Positions 45,690 through 55,309 of a stretch of DNA of 64,000 bases are shown here, in pieces; within the stretch, counting starts at the first letter, position 1; every line of letters starts with the position of its first letter. Origin of the DNA: Sphingobacterium sp. GVS05A. GTDB taxonomy: Bacteria > Bacteroidota > Bacteroidia > Sphingobacteriales > Sphingobacteriaceae. A program made the translations under genes and the position numbers. The DNA lies in NCBI RefSeq assembly GCF_019969845.1, contig NZ_JAHXYR010000005.1, positions 124,001 to 188,000 on the forward strand, in the 5' to 3' direction. Under the pieces are notes generated by a model, which did not search any database, was not told where the DNA came from, and saw only the letters and a list, made by a program, of their open reading frames with translations.

Positions 45690-46211
45690 ATGGAAAATAA
45701 TATAAAAGCACTATTTGAGCAGAATTATTACGGGCTCGTAGAACTTTCGTGCCGTTTGGTTGGGGGTAACGAGACTGGGGAGGATATTGTACAGGATGTG
45801 TTTGTTAAATTGCTGGACAAGGATACTGTCCTTCCAAAAGATAGCCAAGCTGCCAAATCCTATATTTATGCGATGGTCAAGAATGCTTCGCTAAGTCATC
45901 TCCGAAAAGTAAAGGTAATCCATAATTATCGTCAGGTCAATCCGGCTACTGAAATATCCGATGAAGATTTATTGGAAAATATCATTTATGCCGAAGCCAT
46001 TAACCAGCTCTATGCTTCAATCCGTAATCTCCCCGAGGCCAGTCAGAATATTTTCAAAATGGCTTACATAGAAGAGAAATCGAATCTGGAGGTCGCTGAA
46101 AGCTACGGAATTTCGATCAATACGGTCAAAACCCAAAAACGCAGGGCTATGGCAACAATTAAAAAAGTATTGTTTCCGGTGTTGCGTTCCATCAAAATCT
46201 TATTGTTTTAA
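45690..46211 (+). CDS. ECF-type RNA polymerase sigma factor
   Basis: A 173-residue sigma-70 family protein from ATG 45690; ATG 45675 would add five residues. Region 2 is GNETGEDIVQDVFVKLLDK and region 4 is IRNLPEASQNIFKMAYIEEKSNLEVAESYGISINTVKTQKRRAMATIKK. It leads the third sigma/FecR/transporter module of the window; FecR starts 108 bp downstream. It is expected to be activated by the STN-bearing SusC at 47619 through FecR. Confidence 0.92.
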   Translation: MENNIKALFEQNYYGLVELSCRLVGGNETGEDIVQDVFVKLLDKDTVLPKDSQAAKSYIYAMVKNASLSHLRKVKVIHNYRQVNPATEISDEDLLENIIYAEAINQLYASIRNLPEASQNIFKMAYIEEKSNLEVAESYGISINTVKTQKRRAMATIKKVLFPVLRSIKILLF

Positions 46212-46318
46212 TTTTTTTAATTTTCTTGTCATCCTTTCTTCCTGCTCGCGCGTCTTGTTAATAGATGGCGTCTTTTTCCTGTGCCTATAACGGATACATG
46301 ACCTCATATATTTAAATT

Positions 46319-47491
46319 ATGGAATCAAATTATTTAAGGATAGCTCAATTAATGGAACGGTACCTCAGTGGAACTATCACTGCTGAGGAACTGTTGGAGT
46401 TGCAGCAATTTCAGGTATCGTATCCACGGATAAAGATCTGGTTGGAGAATAAAGAGGTCAAACAGGACGAAATTCGCGAACTGCTGAATGCGCATATGAA
46501 CAATGATATTCAGCTCAAGTGGGAATCTACCTTAGCCAAGGCTCACTTATATCGTAAGCGACAAAAAAAAGGAAGATGGTTGGTGGCAGCCTCTATTGTC
46601 GCGGCCCTCTGTCTTGGAGTCTGGGCGGTCTCGTATTTTTCCGGAGTTGAAAAAGCACCCCTAGTTGCGCAAATAAATAAAAATGTACTTCCGGGAAAAC
46701 AGCAGGCCGTGTTGACCTTGTCAAATGGCGAGACGATACGCTTAGGCGGGAACGACAGTACGACAATCCGCGAAGGTGGAAATCTGATGAAAATAACCGA
46801 TAATCAATTGGATTATGCAACGACAAGCAAAGACGAGGTACACATCCATAAACTTAGTGTACCAGTTGGTGGGACCTATCGTGTTCAGTTAAATGATGGA
46901 ACAGTTGTCTGGTTAAACGCCGATTCTGAAATAGAATATCCCTCCGTATTTACGGGCAGTGAACGACGCGTAGCGATTAATGGCGAAGCCTTTTTTGAGG
47001 TCGCAAAGGATCCTTCGAAGCCATTTCGCGTAAAAGTGGGCGAATCTACTGTTGAGGCGGTGGGTACAGCTTTTAATATCAATACGCACCTCAAACAAGG
47101 TCAGATCAAGACCATACTGACCGAAGGGAAGATAAAAGTAAGTGTCGCGGACGAGTCGGTATTGATCGGTCAAGGAAACGCAACATTGATCAACAATAGA
47201 CAGATCACTGTGGTAAAAGCGGATACAGAAGAAGCCCTCGCCTGGAAGGAAGGTTATTTCTATTTTGACGGAAAAGACCTCAAGAGTATCATGAACGAGG
47301 TTGCCCGTTGGTATGATATTGATGTCGAATATAAACATGCGGTCAGTGAAGAAAAATATCAAGGAGGAATCAAACGAACCGAATCTATCCAGGCGGTATG
47401 TGCGGTACTGGAAGGGGTAACCGGTCTGGATATCCAGATCAACAATAGAACATTAGTGATAAAATCAAAAAGGAGGTCGATGATAAAGTAA
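46319..47491 (+). CDS. FecR family anti-sigma regulator
   Basis: A 390-residue single-pass membrane protein. A cytoplasmic N-terminal domain (about 1-85) is followed by a helix at about 88-108 (WLVAASIVAALCLGVWAV) and the periplasmic FecR domain with SVPVGGTYRVQLNDGTVVWLN and GEAFFEVAKDPSKPFRV. The DUF4974 tail is YFYFDGKDLKSIMNEVARWYDI. It has a partner sigma factor upstream and an STN SusC 128 bp downstream, and so forms a complete signalling set. Confidence 0.94.
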   Translation: MESNYLRIAQLMERYLSGTITAEELLELQQFQVSYPRIKIWLENKEVKQDEIRELLNAHMNNDIQLKWESTLAKAHLYRKRQKKGRWLVAASIVAALCLGVWAVSYFSGVEKAPLVAQINKNVLPGKQQAVLTLSNGETIRLGGNDSTTIREGGNLMKITDNQLDYATTSKDEVHIHKLSVPVGGTYRVQLNDGTVVWLNADSEIEYPSVFTGSERRVAINGEAFFEVAKDPSKPFRVKVGESTVEAVGTAFNINTHLKQGQIKTILTEGKIKVSVADESVLIGQGNATLINNRQITVVKADTEEALAWKEGYFYFDGKDLKSIMNEVARWYDIDVEYKHAVSEEKYQGGIKRTESIQAVCAVLEGVTGLDIQINNRTLVIKSKRRSMIK

Positions 47492-47618
47492 TCAACATGC
47501 AATACCAAAGAATCTTAAAAAAACTGGAGGTACGGGAATACCCCCAGTCAGTATATAAGGTTCTAAACGAACTATAGTACTAACACAATTACAAGTAAAA
47601 CCTTATCTAATCAAATGT

Positions 47619-50600
47619 ATGGAATTTAAGTATATATGGCAAAATCTATTTGTCAGATGGCGTAGCCATATGCTGTTCAAAACACTACTAACCATGAAAC
47701 TTACTGTATTTCTCGTAATTATGGGGACGTTGAGTGCAGCTTCAAAAGGTCTGGCCCAGAAAGTTAGCCTTAAATTGAACAATTCAACGATGGAAAATGC
47801 CTTGGGAGCAATTAAAGCGCAGACAGGTTATCGCTTTATTTATAAAGAAGCTACCTTAAGGAAGGCTTCCAATGTCAATATCAATTTGACAAAAGTACCG
47901 TTGGAACTTGCTTTAAAACAATTATTGCAAAACCAGCCTTTAGATTATCAAATGTACGAAGGGACGGTTGTCATCGTACCGAAGCCTACGAAAAAGAACC
48001 CCTCACCGGGTATGGTAAGCAGCACGATCCAGCGTGAAGTGCAAGTGACAGGTACGGTCAAGGACTCCCTCGGTACCATATTGCCCGGTGTAACCATCCA
48101 TCTCAAAAGCAAACCTAGTGTAGGCACGACCACGGACCTCAACGGTAATTATATTCTCAAGGTACCTGCCACGGAGGTACTGGTATTCAAAATGGTGGGT
48201 TATCGTACTGAAGAGGCTCCAATCGCTGGACGGACTAAAATCGACATTATTCTGGAGCAGTCTTCGGCTTATGTGGATGAAGTTGTCGTGACGGCATTTG
48301 GTCAAAAAACCTTGCGGGAGAGTGTGGTCGGTGCGGTCACTACCGTATCTCCGCGCGAGTTGCGTACCGGAAGTAGCAATCTTACCACGGCCTTACAGGG
48401 GAGGGTTGCGGGGATGATTTCCTTCCAACGCAGTGGTGAACCGGGACTCGACAATGCAGACTTCTTTATCCGCGGTGTCGGGAGCTTCGGTGTCAATAAT
48501 TCGCCGCTGATCTTGGTTGATAATATGGAGGTCACCTCAAACGACCTCGCCAGGATCCCTGTGGATGATATTGAAAGTTTTTCGGTGCTGAAGGATGCCG
48601 CAGCAGCGGCAGTATACGGTTCACGGGGAGCGAATGGTGTATTGCTCGTGACGACCAAAATGGGGAAAGAGGGCCCTGCACGTCTTAATTTTCGCGTGGA
48701 TCAACGCCTGTCGGCACCCACAGAAAAGGTGAAGATCGCAAATCCGGTCACCTGGATGAAAATGCAGAATGAGGCCTATATGACCCGCGACCCGCTGACA
48801 GAACGTCGAAACCTATATTCTCCCGAAAAAATTGCCCGTACAGAAATTGGAGATGATCCCTATGCCTATCCCGCTGTCGATTGGCTCGGTATGTTGATCA
48901 AAGAAAAAACCAATACCCAGAACTATAACCTGACTATTACCGGAGGAAGTCAGATTGCGCAGTATAATATCAGTGGGAATATGACCAGGGACTTTGGCTT
49001 GATCAAAGTGGATCCCCTGAATAATTTCAATAACAATGTTGATTTCAAGGTGTATAACCTTCGGAGCAACATCAATATCAATGTGACCAAGTCGACCACT
49101 CTTGCGGTAAGAGCATTGGCCAATCTTCAGGATTACAGTGGTCCGATTGTGGGGGGAGCTGATGCATTCAGATATGCCCTGCGTTCAAACCCGGTTCTTT
49201 TTCAACCCGTATACAGACCTGGAATAGAACAATCCTATATCCGGCACCCCATGTTTGGAAATGCAGAGGATGGACGTTATCTAAACTCCTATGCCGAGGT
49301 GGTAAAGGGGTACCAAAACTACAAGCGCAGCAATATTGTCCTTTCTGTTGAATTGAACCAAAAGTTGGATTTCCTGACTGAGGGACTCCGTTATCGTGGC
49401 ATGCTCAACGTGACACGTAATTCTTATTTCGCCGAAAATAGACAGTACAAACCTTTCTATTATGAGTTTATGGGGTATGACGCGAGTAATTCGCCCTATT
49501 ATAATCCACTTAATCCCGAACAAGGAACAGAATATCTGGATTATAGCCCCGCAGATCGCACCAACGCTGCTATCTTTCGCCTGGAAAACCAGATCCTTTA
49601 TGACCGCACATTTGGCAAACACGCGCTTAGTGGAATGTTTTTAACAGCAATCCAGGACCGTGTGGAGCCTGATACCCGTACCCCATCTTTACTGAATACA
49701 TTGCCTTACCGCAATGTTTCCTATTCGGGACGGTTTACCTATTCGTTTGATAAACGGTATTCCGCAGAATTTAACTTTGGATATAACGGCTCAGAACGGT
49801 TTGCAGATAAACATCGCTGGGGATTTTTCCCATCAGCGGGCCTTGCCTGGAATGTACAGAATGAAAGCTTTATGGAACCCTATAGGGATGTTGTTTCACT
49901 CCTTAAATTGAGGGCTACACACGGTCTGGTGGGGAATGACGTGATTTCTGCGACCAGTTCCCGCTTCTTTTATCTTTCGGATGTAGAGCTCAATTCGGGG
50001 AATCAGTCCTATACATGGGGGATGCCCGGAGAAACCCGCCGAACGATCAATGGCATCGATATCAGACAATACCAGAACAACGACATCACCTGGGAGATTT
50101 CCAGACAGTCCAATCTTGGTCTTGAGCTGGGACTTTTTAAAAGCGCATTTAAATTGACTGTAGACTATTTCAACCAAAAGCGCTCGAATATCGTGCAGAC
50201 CAGAGCATCTATTCCATCTACGGCAGGTTATTCGGCGAATATCCTGGCCAATGTTGGCAAGTATAGTTCACGGGGTGTTGATGCCGAAATGAACTATTCA
50301 AAATCTGTAAATTCCGACCTATGGTTTCAGGCCCGGGGTACTTTTACTTACGCGACTGGTAAATACGTTAATTACGAAGAACCGCAATACGAATACCCTT
50401 ACTTAAGTAGGATTGGTCTAAGTGCCACACAGCAAAGAGGATATGTTGCCGAAAGGTTGTTTATTGATGATGATGAAGTACGCAACAGTCCGGCACAAAC
50501 GTTTTCTGAGCAGGTACTGGGCGGGGACATAAAATATTTGGATATCAATAAAGATGGTGTCATTAATTCCAATGACATGGTGCCTATTGGTTTGCCGACA

Positions 50601-51095
50601 ACACCCGAGATCAATTATGGTTTTGGCTTGAGTACGGGCTATAAACGACTTGATTTTTCTTTCTTTTTTGCAGGCATGGCGCAGACCTCCCTGTTTATCA
50701 ATCCGACTTATGCCGGATCTGCTCCATTTGGCAGTGTAACGGCGCCGAATGCCGTGCTACAGGTGTGGGCAGACAGCTATTGGTCAGAAGGTAACCAAAA
50801 TCCATATGCCCTATGGCCACGATTGAGTAGTACGCCGATGGCGAATAATACGCAGACAAGTACATTTTGGATGCGTAATGGTAATGTTTTTCGTCTCAAA
50901 CAGGTCGAACTGGGATTTGAATTAAATCCGGCAGTCGCCAAACGCTATAAATTTCAGCGGTTTAGAGTCTACGCTAGCGCAACCAACTTACTGAAGTTCA
51001 GTAGTTTCAAAATGTGGGATCCTGAGCTCGGTGGTAATGGATTGGGCTATCCGCTACAACGGGTGTTTAACCTTGGTATTAATGCAAGCTTTTAA
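47619..51095 (+). CDS. SusC/RagA family TonB-dependent receptor with STN domain
   Basis: A 1158-residue receptor. The first 25 residues are a cytoplasmic-type extension ahead of a signal starting MKLTVFLVIMGTL (Met26); this extended start is common for STN-type SusC proteins, and ATG 47694 is the alternative. STN covers about 50-120, a CarboxypepD_reg-like domain about 140-210, then VDEVVVTAFGQKTLRESVVGAV, plug and barrel, ending FNLGINASF. It pairs with the SusD that begins 3 nt later. It is the signalling receptor for the upstream FecR/sigma pair. The cargo is probably a glycan, judged by the DUF4959/DUF5000 lipoproteins that follow. Confidence 0.95.
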   Translation: MEFKYIWQNLFVRWRSHMLFKTLLTMKLTVFLVIMGTLSAASKGLAQKVSLKLNNSTMENALGAIKAQTGYRFIYKEATLRKASNVNINLTKVPLELALKQLLQNQPLDYQMYEGTVVIVPKPTKKNPSPGMVSSTIQREVQVTGTVKDSLGTILPGVTIHLKSKPSVGTTTDLNGNYILKVPATEVLVFKMVGYRTEEAPIAGRTKIDIILEQSSAYVDEVVVTAFGQKTLRESVVGAVTTVSPRELRTGSSNLTTALQGRVAGMISFQRSGEPGLDNADFFIRGVGSFGVNNSPLILVDNMEVTSNDLARIPVDDIESFSVLKDAAAAAVYGSRGANGVLLVTTKMGKEGPARLNFRVDQRLSAPTEKVKIANPVTWMKMQNEAYMTRDPLTERRNLYSPEKIARTEIGDDPYAYPAVDWLGMLIKEKTNTQNYNLTITGGSQIAQYNISGNMTRDFGLIKVDPLNNFNNNVDFKVYNLRSNININVTKSTTLAVRALANLQDYSGPIVGGADAFRYALRSNPVLFQPVYRPGIEQSYIRHPMFGNAEDGRYLNSYAEVVKGYQNYKRSNIVLSVELNQKLDFLTEGLRYRGMLNVTRNSYFAENRQYKPFYYEFMGYDASNSPYYNPLNPEQGTEYLDYSPADRTNAAIFRLENQILYDRTFGKHALSGMFLTAIQDRVEPDTRTPSLLNTLPYRNVSYSGRFTYSFDKRYSAEFNFGYNGSERFADKHRWGFFPSAGLAWNVQNESFMEPYRDVVSLLKLRATHGLVGNDVISATSSRFFYLSDVELNSGNQSYTWGMPGETRRTINGIDIRQYQNNDITWEISRQSNLGLELGLFKSAFKLTVDYFNQKRSNIVQTRASIPSTAGYSANILANVGKYSSRGVDAEMNYSKSVNSDLWFQARGTFTYATGKYVNYEEPQYEYPYLSRIGLSATQQRGYVAERLFIDDDEVRNSPAQTFSEQVLGGDIKYLDINKDGVINSNDMVPIGLPTTPEINYGFGLSTGYKRLDFSFFFAGMAQTSLFINPTYAGSAPFGSVTAPNAVLQVWADSYWSEGNQNPYALWPRLSSTPMANNTQTSTFWMRNGNVFRLKQVELGFELNPAVAKRYKFQRFRVYASATNLLKFSSFKMWDPELGGNGLGYPLQRVFNLGINASF

Positions 51096-51097
51096 TT

Positions 51098-53002
51098 ATG
51101 AAAAGAGAAATTACAAAATATTTAATTGGTGTGTTATTGGTCATTGCCAGCGCATCCTGCAGCAAATATGTGGATGTTGTACCGGATAATGTGCCGATAC
51201 TCGAACATGCTTTTGCAAGTAGGGTAATGGCCGAACGCTATCTGGCCACATGTTATAATGCCATGCCCAATTTTAGTGGTTACAATGCTAACCCCGCAAT
51301 CATGGGTGCCGGAGAGATATGGACAAATGAACAGATCGCGTCTGCTGGTAAAAACATTCTCCGTGGCGCACAGAATGCGGATAGCCCTTTGCTCAACGAA
51401 TGGGATGGCACATCCAGTCTCTGGCGCGGTATCTCGGATTGCAATATCTTTATAGATAGTATCGGTCAGGTACCGGATATGCCTATCGAAGAACGTGATA
51501 AATGGAAAGCAGAGGCAACATTTCTCAAAGCTTTTTACCATTATGAATTGTTGAAACGTTATGGACCTATTCCTATCATGGACAAATTTATCCCGGTAGG
51601 GTCGGATTTGGAAAACTATGCCGTTGAGCGGCAGCCGGTCGATGAGGTGTTTACCTATATTATCAAAACGATTGATGGTGCCATGGAGTTTCTTGACCCC
51701 AATGTGGTTGATGTAAATGCCGAAATGGGACGTGTGAACCGGATAGCCGCTAAGGCAATCAAAGCAGAAGTACTGGTGTACGCTGCAAGTCCGCTGTTCA
51801 ATGGTAACCAATCGTTGGTGGCGACGATCAAAAATCAGAACGGCAAGCAGCTCTTTAATACCACTTATTCGGCGGAGAAATGGATCAGTGCCGCCAATGC
51901 ATGCCGGGAGGCTATTGAAGCAGCTGAGCAGGGAGGGAAGTCGCTATTTGTCTGGCAAGCGCCTCCCGGAGTTAACATCACCCGTCCTGAGGCTATCGCA
52001 CAGCTGAGCTCGAGATTGGCTTTTAGCCAAAATAAAGATAATACGGAAGGACTCTGGTTTTACTCCAATAATCTGATCAGCAACGACGTTCAGCTATCCT
52101 ATATGCCACGCGGATGGGATGCCAATACACAGTCGAATGCAAGTATTCGTTCCTTTCTTTCGGCTAGTCAGAATATGATCGCTAAATACTATAGCGCCAA
52201 TGGAGTACCCATAGACGAGGACAAAAGTTATCCTTATAGCCAACGTTTTGAGGTGGTCAACGTGACCGATCCCAAATACCAATATGATGTGGCCCTCAAC
52301 AACCAGACTATTCGCCTACATTTGGACCGTGAGCCACGTTTCTATGGCAATATCTCTTTCGATGGCGGACGTTATTTTATGCGGAGTAATGCGACAGAAG
52401 CAGGGGCCTTCAGTACCTTTTATCGACTAGGGGGAAATGTGGGGATAAACAATGGTACTTACTATAACGTCACGGGATACGGTGTTAAAAAGTATGTGAA
52501 CTATGAAAATACCTTTGGGGCTTCCAATTCAATGAGTATTGTATCCTTCATTGCTCCAGTGATCCGCTTGGCAGACCTTTACCTGCTTTATGCCGAAGCA
52601 CTTAACGAGGTGAACGGCCCAACGGCGGAAGCAATATCTTATATTGATAAAGTACGTGCCAGAGCAGGGCTAAAAGGGGTAGAAGCAGCTTGGCAGGAGT
52701 ACTCAATCTACCCAAGCCGCCCCGCGACAAAGGATGGTTTGCGGAAAATCATAAAGGATGAGCGGACGATCGAACTCGCATTTGAAGGTAAGCGTTTTTG
52801 GGATCTACGCCGTTGGAAAGATGGGACGGAGGAATTGAGCAAGGAGGTCGTGGGCAATGATGTTAATCAGCAAAACCCCAACCTTTACTACAGACAGATG
52901 GTATTCTATTCCCCGAGTTTTACAGAGCGGGATTACTTTTGGCCGATCAGCCGCGCGGAGTTGCGTAGAAATCCCAAAATGGTTCAAAATTATGGATGGT
53001 AG
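51098..53002 (+). CDS. SusD/RagB family nutrient-binding lipoprotein
   Basis: A 634-residue lipoprotein with lipobox ASASC. It shows the SusD C-terminal signatures IRLADLYLLYAEALNEVNGPT, IDKVRARAGL and DERTIELAFEGKRFWDLRRWKDG. At 634 residues it belongs to the long SusD group. It should bind the ligand above the SusC that ends 3 nt before. The next gene overlaps or abuts its end, so the operon continues. Confidence 0.94.
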   Translation: MKREITKYLIGVLLVIASASCSKYVDVVPDNVPILEHAFASRVMAERYLATCYNAMPNFSGYNANPAIMGAGEIWTNEQIASAGKNILRGAQNADSPLLNEWDGTSSLWRGISDCNIFIDSIGQVPDMPIEERDKWKAEATFLKAFYHYELLKRYGPIPIMDKFIPVGSDLENYAVERQPVDEVFTYIIKTIDGAMEFLDPNVVDVNAEMGRVNRIAAKAIKAEVLVYAASPLFNGNQSLVATIKNQNGKQLFNTTYSAEKWISAANACREAIEAAEQGGKSLFVWQAPPGVNITRPEAIAQLSSRLAFSQNKDNTEGLWFYSNNLISNDVQLSYMPRGWDANTQSNASIRSFLSASQNMIAKYYSANGVPIDEDKSYPYSQRFEVVNVTDPKYQYDVALNNQTIRLHLDREPRFYGNISFDGGRYFMRSNATEAGAFSTFYRLGGNVGINNGTYYNVTGYGVKKYVNYENTFGASNSMSIVSFIAPVIRLADLYLLYAEALNEVNGPTAEAISYIDKVRARAGLKGVEAAWQEYSIYPSRPATKDGLRKIIKDERTIELAFEGKRFWDLRRWKDGTEELSKEVVGNDVNQQNPNLYYRQMVFYSPSFTERDYFWPISRAELRRNPKMVQNYGW

Positions 53003-53013
53003 TTATTAAAATA

Positions 53014-54303
53014 ATGAATATGAACTTAGTATATAACACAAAAGGATTACTTAGACTTTTGATCTTTGTGGGGCTATCTATAGCTCTTTTCCAGGCCTGT
53101 AAGGAGGATGTGGGGATACAGCCGATCAAAGAGGGCGCAGTAGCGGGGCAGGTGACAAATGTGCGCACCTATGCATTGGCCGGTGCTGCTGTAATCAAAT
53201 ATGACCTTCCTACAGATAAGGATTTCCGCTATGTAAAGGCGGTCTATGTCTTGAACAACGGCAGTCGTGTAGAGACTAAATCTACACAGTACAAGGATTC
53301 GCTTCGGGTGGAAGGATTTTCTGTTGCGGGCAGATATGATGTCGAACTTTATTCTGTAAGTGTTGGCGAGGTCACGTCCAAGCCGATCGTCGTGACGGTC
53401 GACGTTGCTACACCTTATAATCGACTGATCTCGGAGAGCCTGAAAAATGATTCAAAATTTAATTCCACCTATGGCGGAGTCAATATTTACATTGACAATA
53501 AGGAGAAACAACCGCTGGTTGTCATTGTCATGAAAAAGGATGCTGAAAACAACTGGAAAAATATTGATACAGCCTATACGAGCCTGGAAACGCAGACCCT
53601 GCGTGTACGCGGCATAAGCGAAGGCATGAGCACTTTTGGGGTATTTATTCAGGATAAATGGCGCAATAATTCGGATACCATCGTAAAGGAACTGGCGCCA
53701 CTGGAAGAAATATTGATTCCCAAAGATACCTGGCAGCTGACCCAGATTGCGGTAGGTGCCATTGGTGGCGACTGGGATACGTTTAATGGAACTTACGGCG
53801 GACGTAGTTTGAAATATAAAACATTATGGGATAACAAGATGACATCACATGGAGATGAGGCCTGGTTTGCATCGACACCAATTCCTTTTTCTTTCTCAAT
53901 TGATCTCGGTGCACAGTCTATCCTAAGCCGTATCAAAACCTGGCCACGGATGTCTGATTTAAATGGATCTTATACGACCACCCATGTGAAAAAATTCCAG
54001 GTATGGGGATCAAACAATCCAGATATGAATGACCCAAGCTTTGACAAATGGTTTTTATTGGGAACTTTCGAAAGTATAAGACCCTCAGGGTTACCCTTTG
54101 GACAGGCTGCCACAACGGATGACAAAAATTATGTAAAACAAGGTGAAGAATGGGATTTTCCGGATGTGAACCCTGCAGACCCACGTTATAAGAACCGCTA
54201 TATCCGTATCAAGGTATTGAGTACATGGAATGGTATTGAAGCTTCAGACAAAAATCCTTCTGCTATTATCATGTCCGAGATCACCCTCTGGGGACAACGT
54301 TAG
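53014..54303 (+). CDS. Surface lipoprotein, DUF4959-DUF5126-DUF5000 (discoidin-like) type
   Basis: A 429-residue lipoprotein from ATG 53014 (or 53020); the ATG at 52996 lies inside the SusD stop region. The lipobox is FQAC. The domain order is as usual for SusE-like surface glycan-binding proteins of Bacteroidetes polysaccharide loci: two fibronectin-like domains (about 30-225) and a C-terminal discoidin-like domain of about 170 residues with FSIDLGAQSILSRIKTWPR, KKFQVWGSNNPD and IIMSEITLWG. The discoidin-like part probably binds sugar. It follows SusD by 11 nt. Confidence 0.88.
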   Translation: MNMNLVYNTKGLLRLLIFVGLSIALFQACKEDVGIQPIKEGAVAGQVTNVRTYALAGAAVIKYDLPTDKDFRYVKAVYVLNNGSRVETKSTQYKDSLRVEGFSVAGRYDVELYSVSVGEVTSKPIVVTVDVATPYNRLISESLKNDSKFNSTYGGVNIYIDNKEKQPLVVIVMKKDAENNWKNIDTAYTSLETQTLRVRGISEGMSTFGVFIQDKWRNNSDTIVKELAPLEEILIPKDTWQLTQIAVGAIGGDWDTFNGTYGGRSLKYKTLWDNKMTSHGDEAWFASTPIPFSFSIDLGAQSILSRIKTWPRMSDLNGSYTTTHVKKFQVWGSNNPDMNDPSFDKWFLLGTFESIRPSGLPFGQAATTDDKNYVKQGEEWDFPDVNPADPRYKNRYIRIKVLSTWNGIEASDKNPSAIIMSEITLWGQR

Positions 54304-54336
54304 CAGATGATTATCTAATAGTAATGAGTGAAAATT

Positions 54337-55047
54337 ATGAAAAGAAAAATAATATATATAGCTGCGCTGATAATTGGACTGGCAGCCTGTAAGAAGGAAG
54401 ATCACTATTATAAGGCCTATTTGGAGAATGCTGAGCGCTACTATCCCGGAGCATTGGATTCATTGGCAATATATCCCGGTAACGGGAGAGCTCAGGTACA
54501 TATGCGTTTGAGCACTGATCCAAAGATAAAGCGGATACGCTTGGTGGTAACCAACGACTTAAATGCGCTGCGGGACACATCGTATTATAATATTGCAGCT
54601 TCCGAGATCGGAAAAGAAAAAAATATCTTTTTGGACAAACTGAAGGAAACGCGCTATACGGTCAGTGCACGTGGCTTTAGTGCAGAAGGAGACAGTTCGA
54701 AGGCGATGACAGCAACGACATCCGTGGAGGGGGAACGCTACGGTGCGACGGTCTTGAGCCTCAATAGGGTATTCAACAATTTTACGACTTCACCAAGTGG
54801 CCGAAAACAAGCTCTATTTTTCGTTGAGACCGTAGGTAGCGGTTTTTCGCCATTACAGGGGACGCGGGTATATTTTGATAGATCAGATAATAAGCGTGAT
54901 TCAATTTTCTTGGCGCCATTGGATTTCGCTGTGGAGTTTCCCACTGACATCCAGCCCAAAGGAAGTATTTCTTTTGTCAGCTATTATAAAAAGACCATGT
55001 TCTCCTTGGATAATTTCCAGACCAATGAGAAGGTGATCAGTTATTAG
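54337..55047 (+). CDS. Surface lipoprotein of the DUF4998 family
   Basis: A 236-residue lipoprotein from ATG 54337; a GTG three codons earlier is possible. The lipobox is GLAAC. It contains the DUF4998 pattern PGNGRAQVHMRLSTDPKIKRIRLVV with one fibronectin-like fold and a second beta region. Members of this family accompany DUF4959/DUF5000 proteins in polysaccharide utilisation loci, and no enzymatic motif is visible. It is separated from the previous gene by 33 nt and ends before a 19-bp hairpin. Confidence 0.85.
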   Translation: MKRKIIYIAALIIGLAACKKEDHYYKAYLENAERYYPGALDSLAIYPGNGRAQVHMRLSTDPKIKRIRLVVTNDLNALRDTSYYNIAASEIGKEKNIFLDKLKETRYTVSARGFSAEGDSSKAMTATTSVEGERYGATVLSLNRVFNNFTTSPSGRKQALFFVETVGSGFSPLQGTRVYFDRSDNKRDSIFLAPLDFAVEFPTDIQPKGSISFVSYYKKTMFSLDNFQTNEKVISY

Positions 55048-55061
55048 CCCTGCAGGTTAAC

Positions 55062-55105
55062 CTAGTAGGATGCTGTTTCAATTTACTGAAACAGCATCCT
55101 ACTAG
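55062..55105. terminator. Long hairpin ending the sigma/SusCD/DUF4998 operon
   Basis: A perfect 19-bp stem (55062-55080 with 55087-55105, core CTAGTAGGATGCTGTTTCA) with a 6-nt loop begins 14 nt after the stop codon. No T-run directly follows on either strand, so it may be a Rho-independent-like stop or an RNA 3' end stabiliser. Confidence 0.6.
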
Positions 55106-55309
55106 CGATTAATGCGAGCTGTTTTTTATGTAAATTATAGCTAGTAGCTGTTATGATCTTTTCTTGCTGATAACCATTATATTCAAGTTATCCTGTTAAA
55201 CTAGCGTTTTGTTGTTTAATTAATGCTTTTTTATTACTTAATTAATGAAATATTTTATAGGTTTGTCGGATCTTACGGTCCGGTTAATTATTGTATAATT
55301 TATATTTCT

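Noticed and set aside
51134..51811. 225-codon minus-strand frame opposite SusD
   Set aside because: It is antisense to a clear SusD gene, with Cys- and His-rich composition typical of shadow frames.
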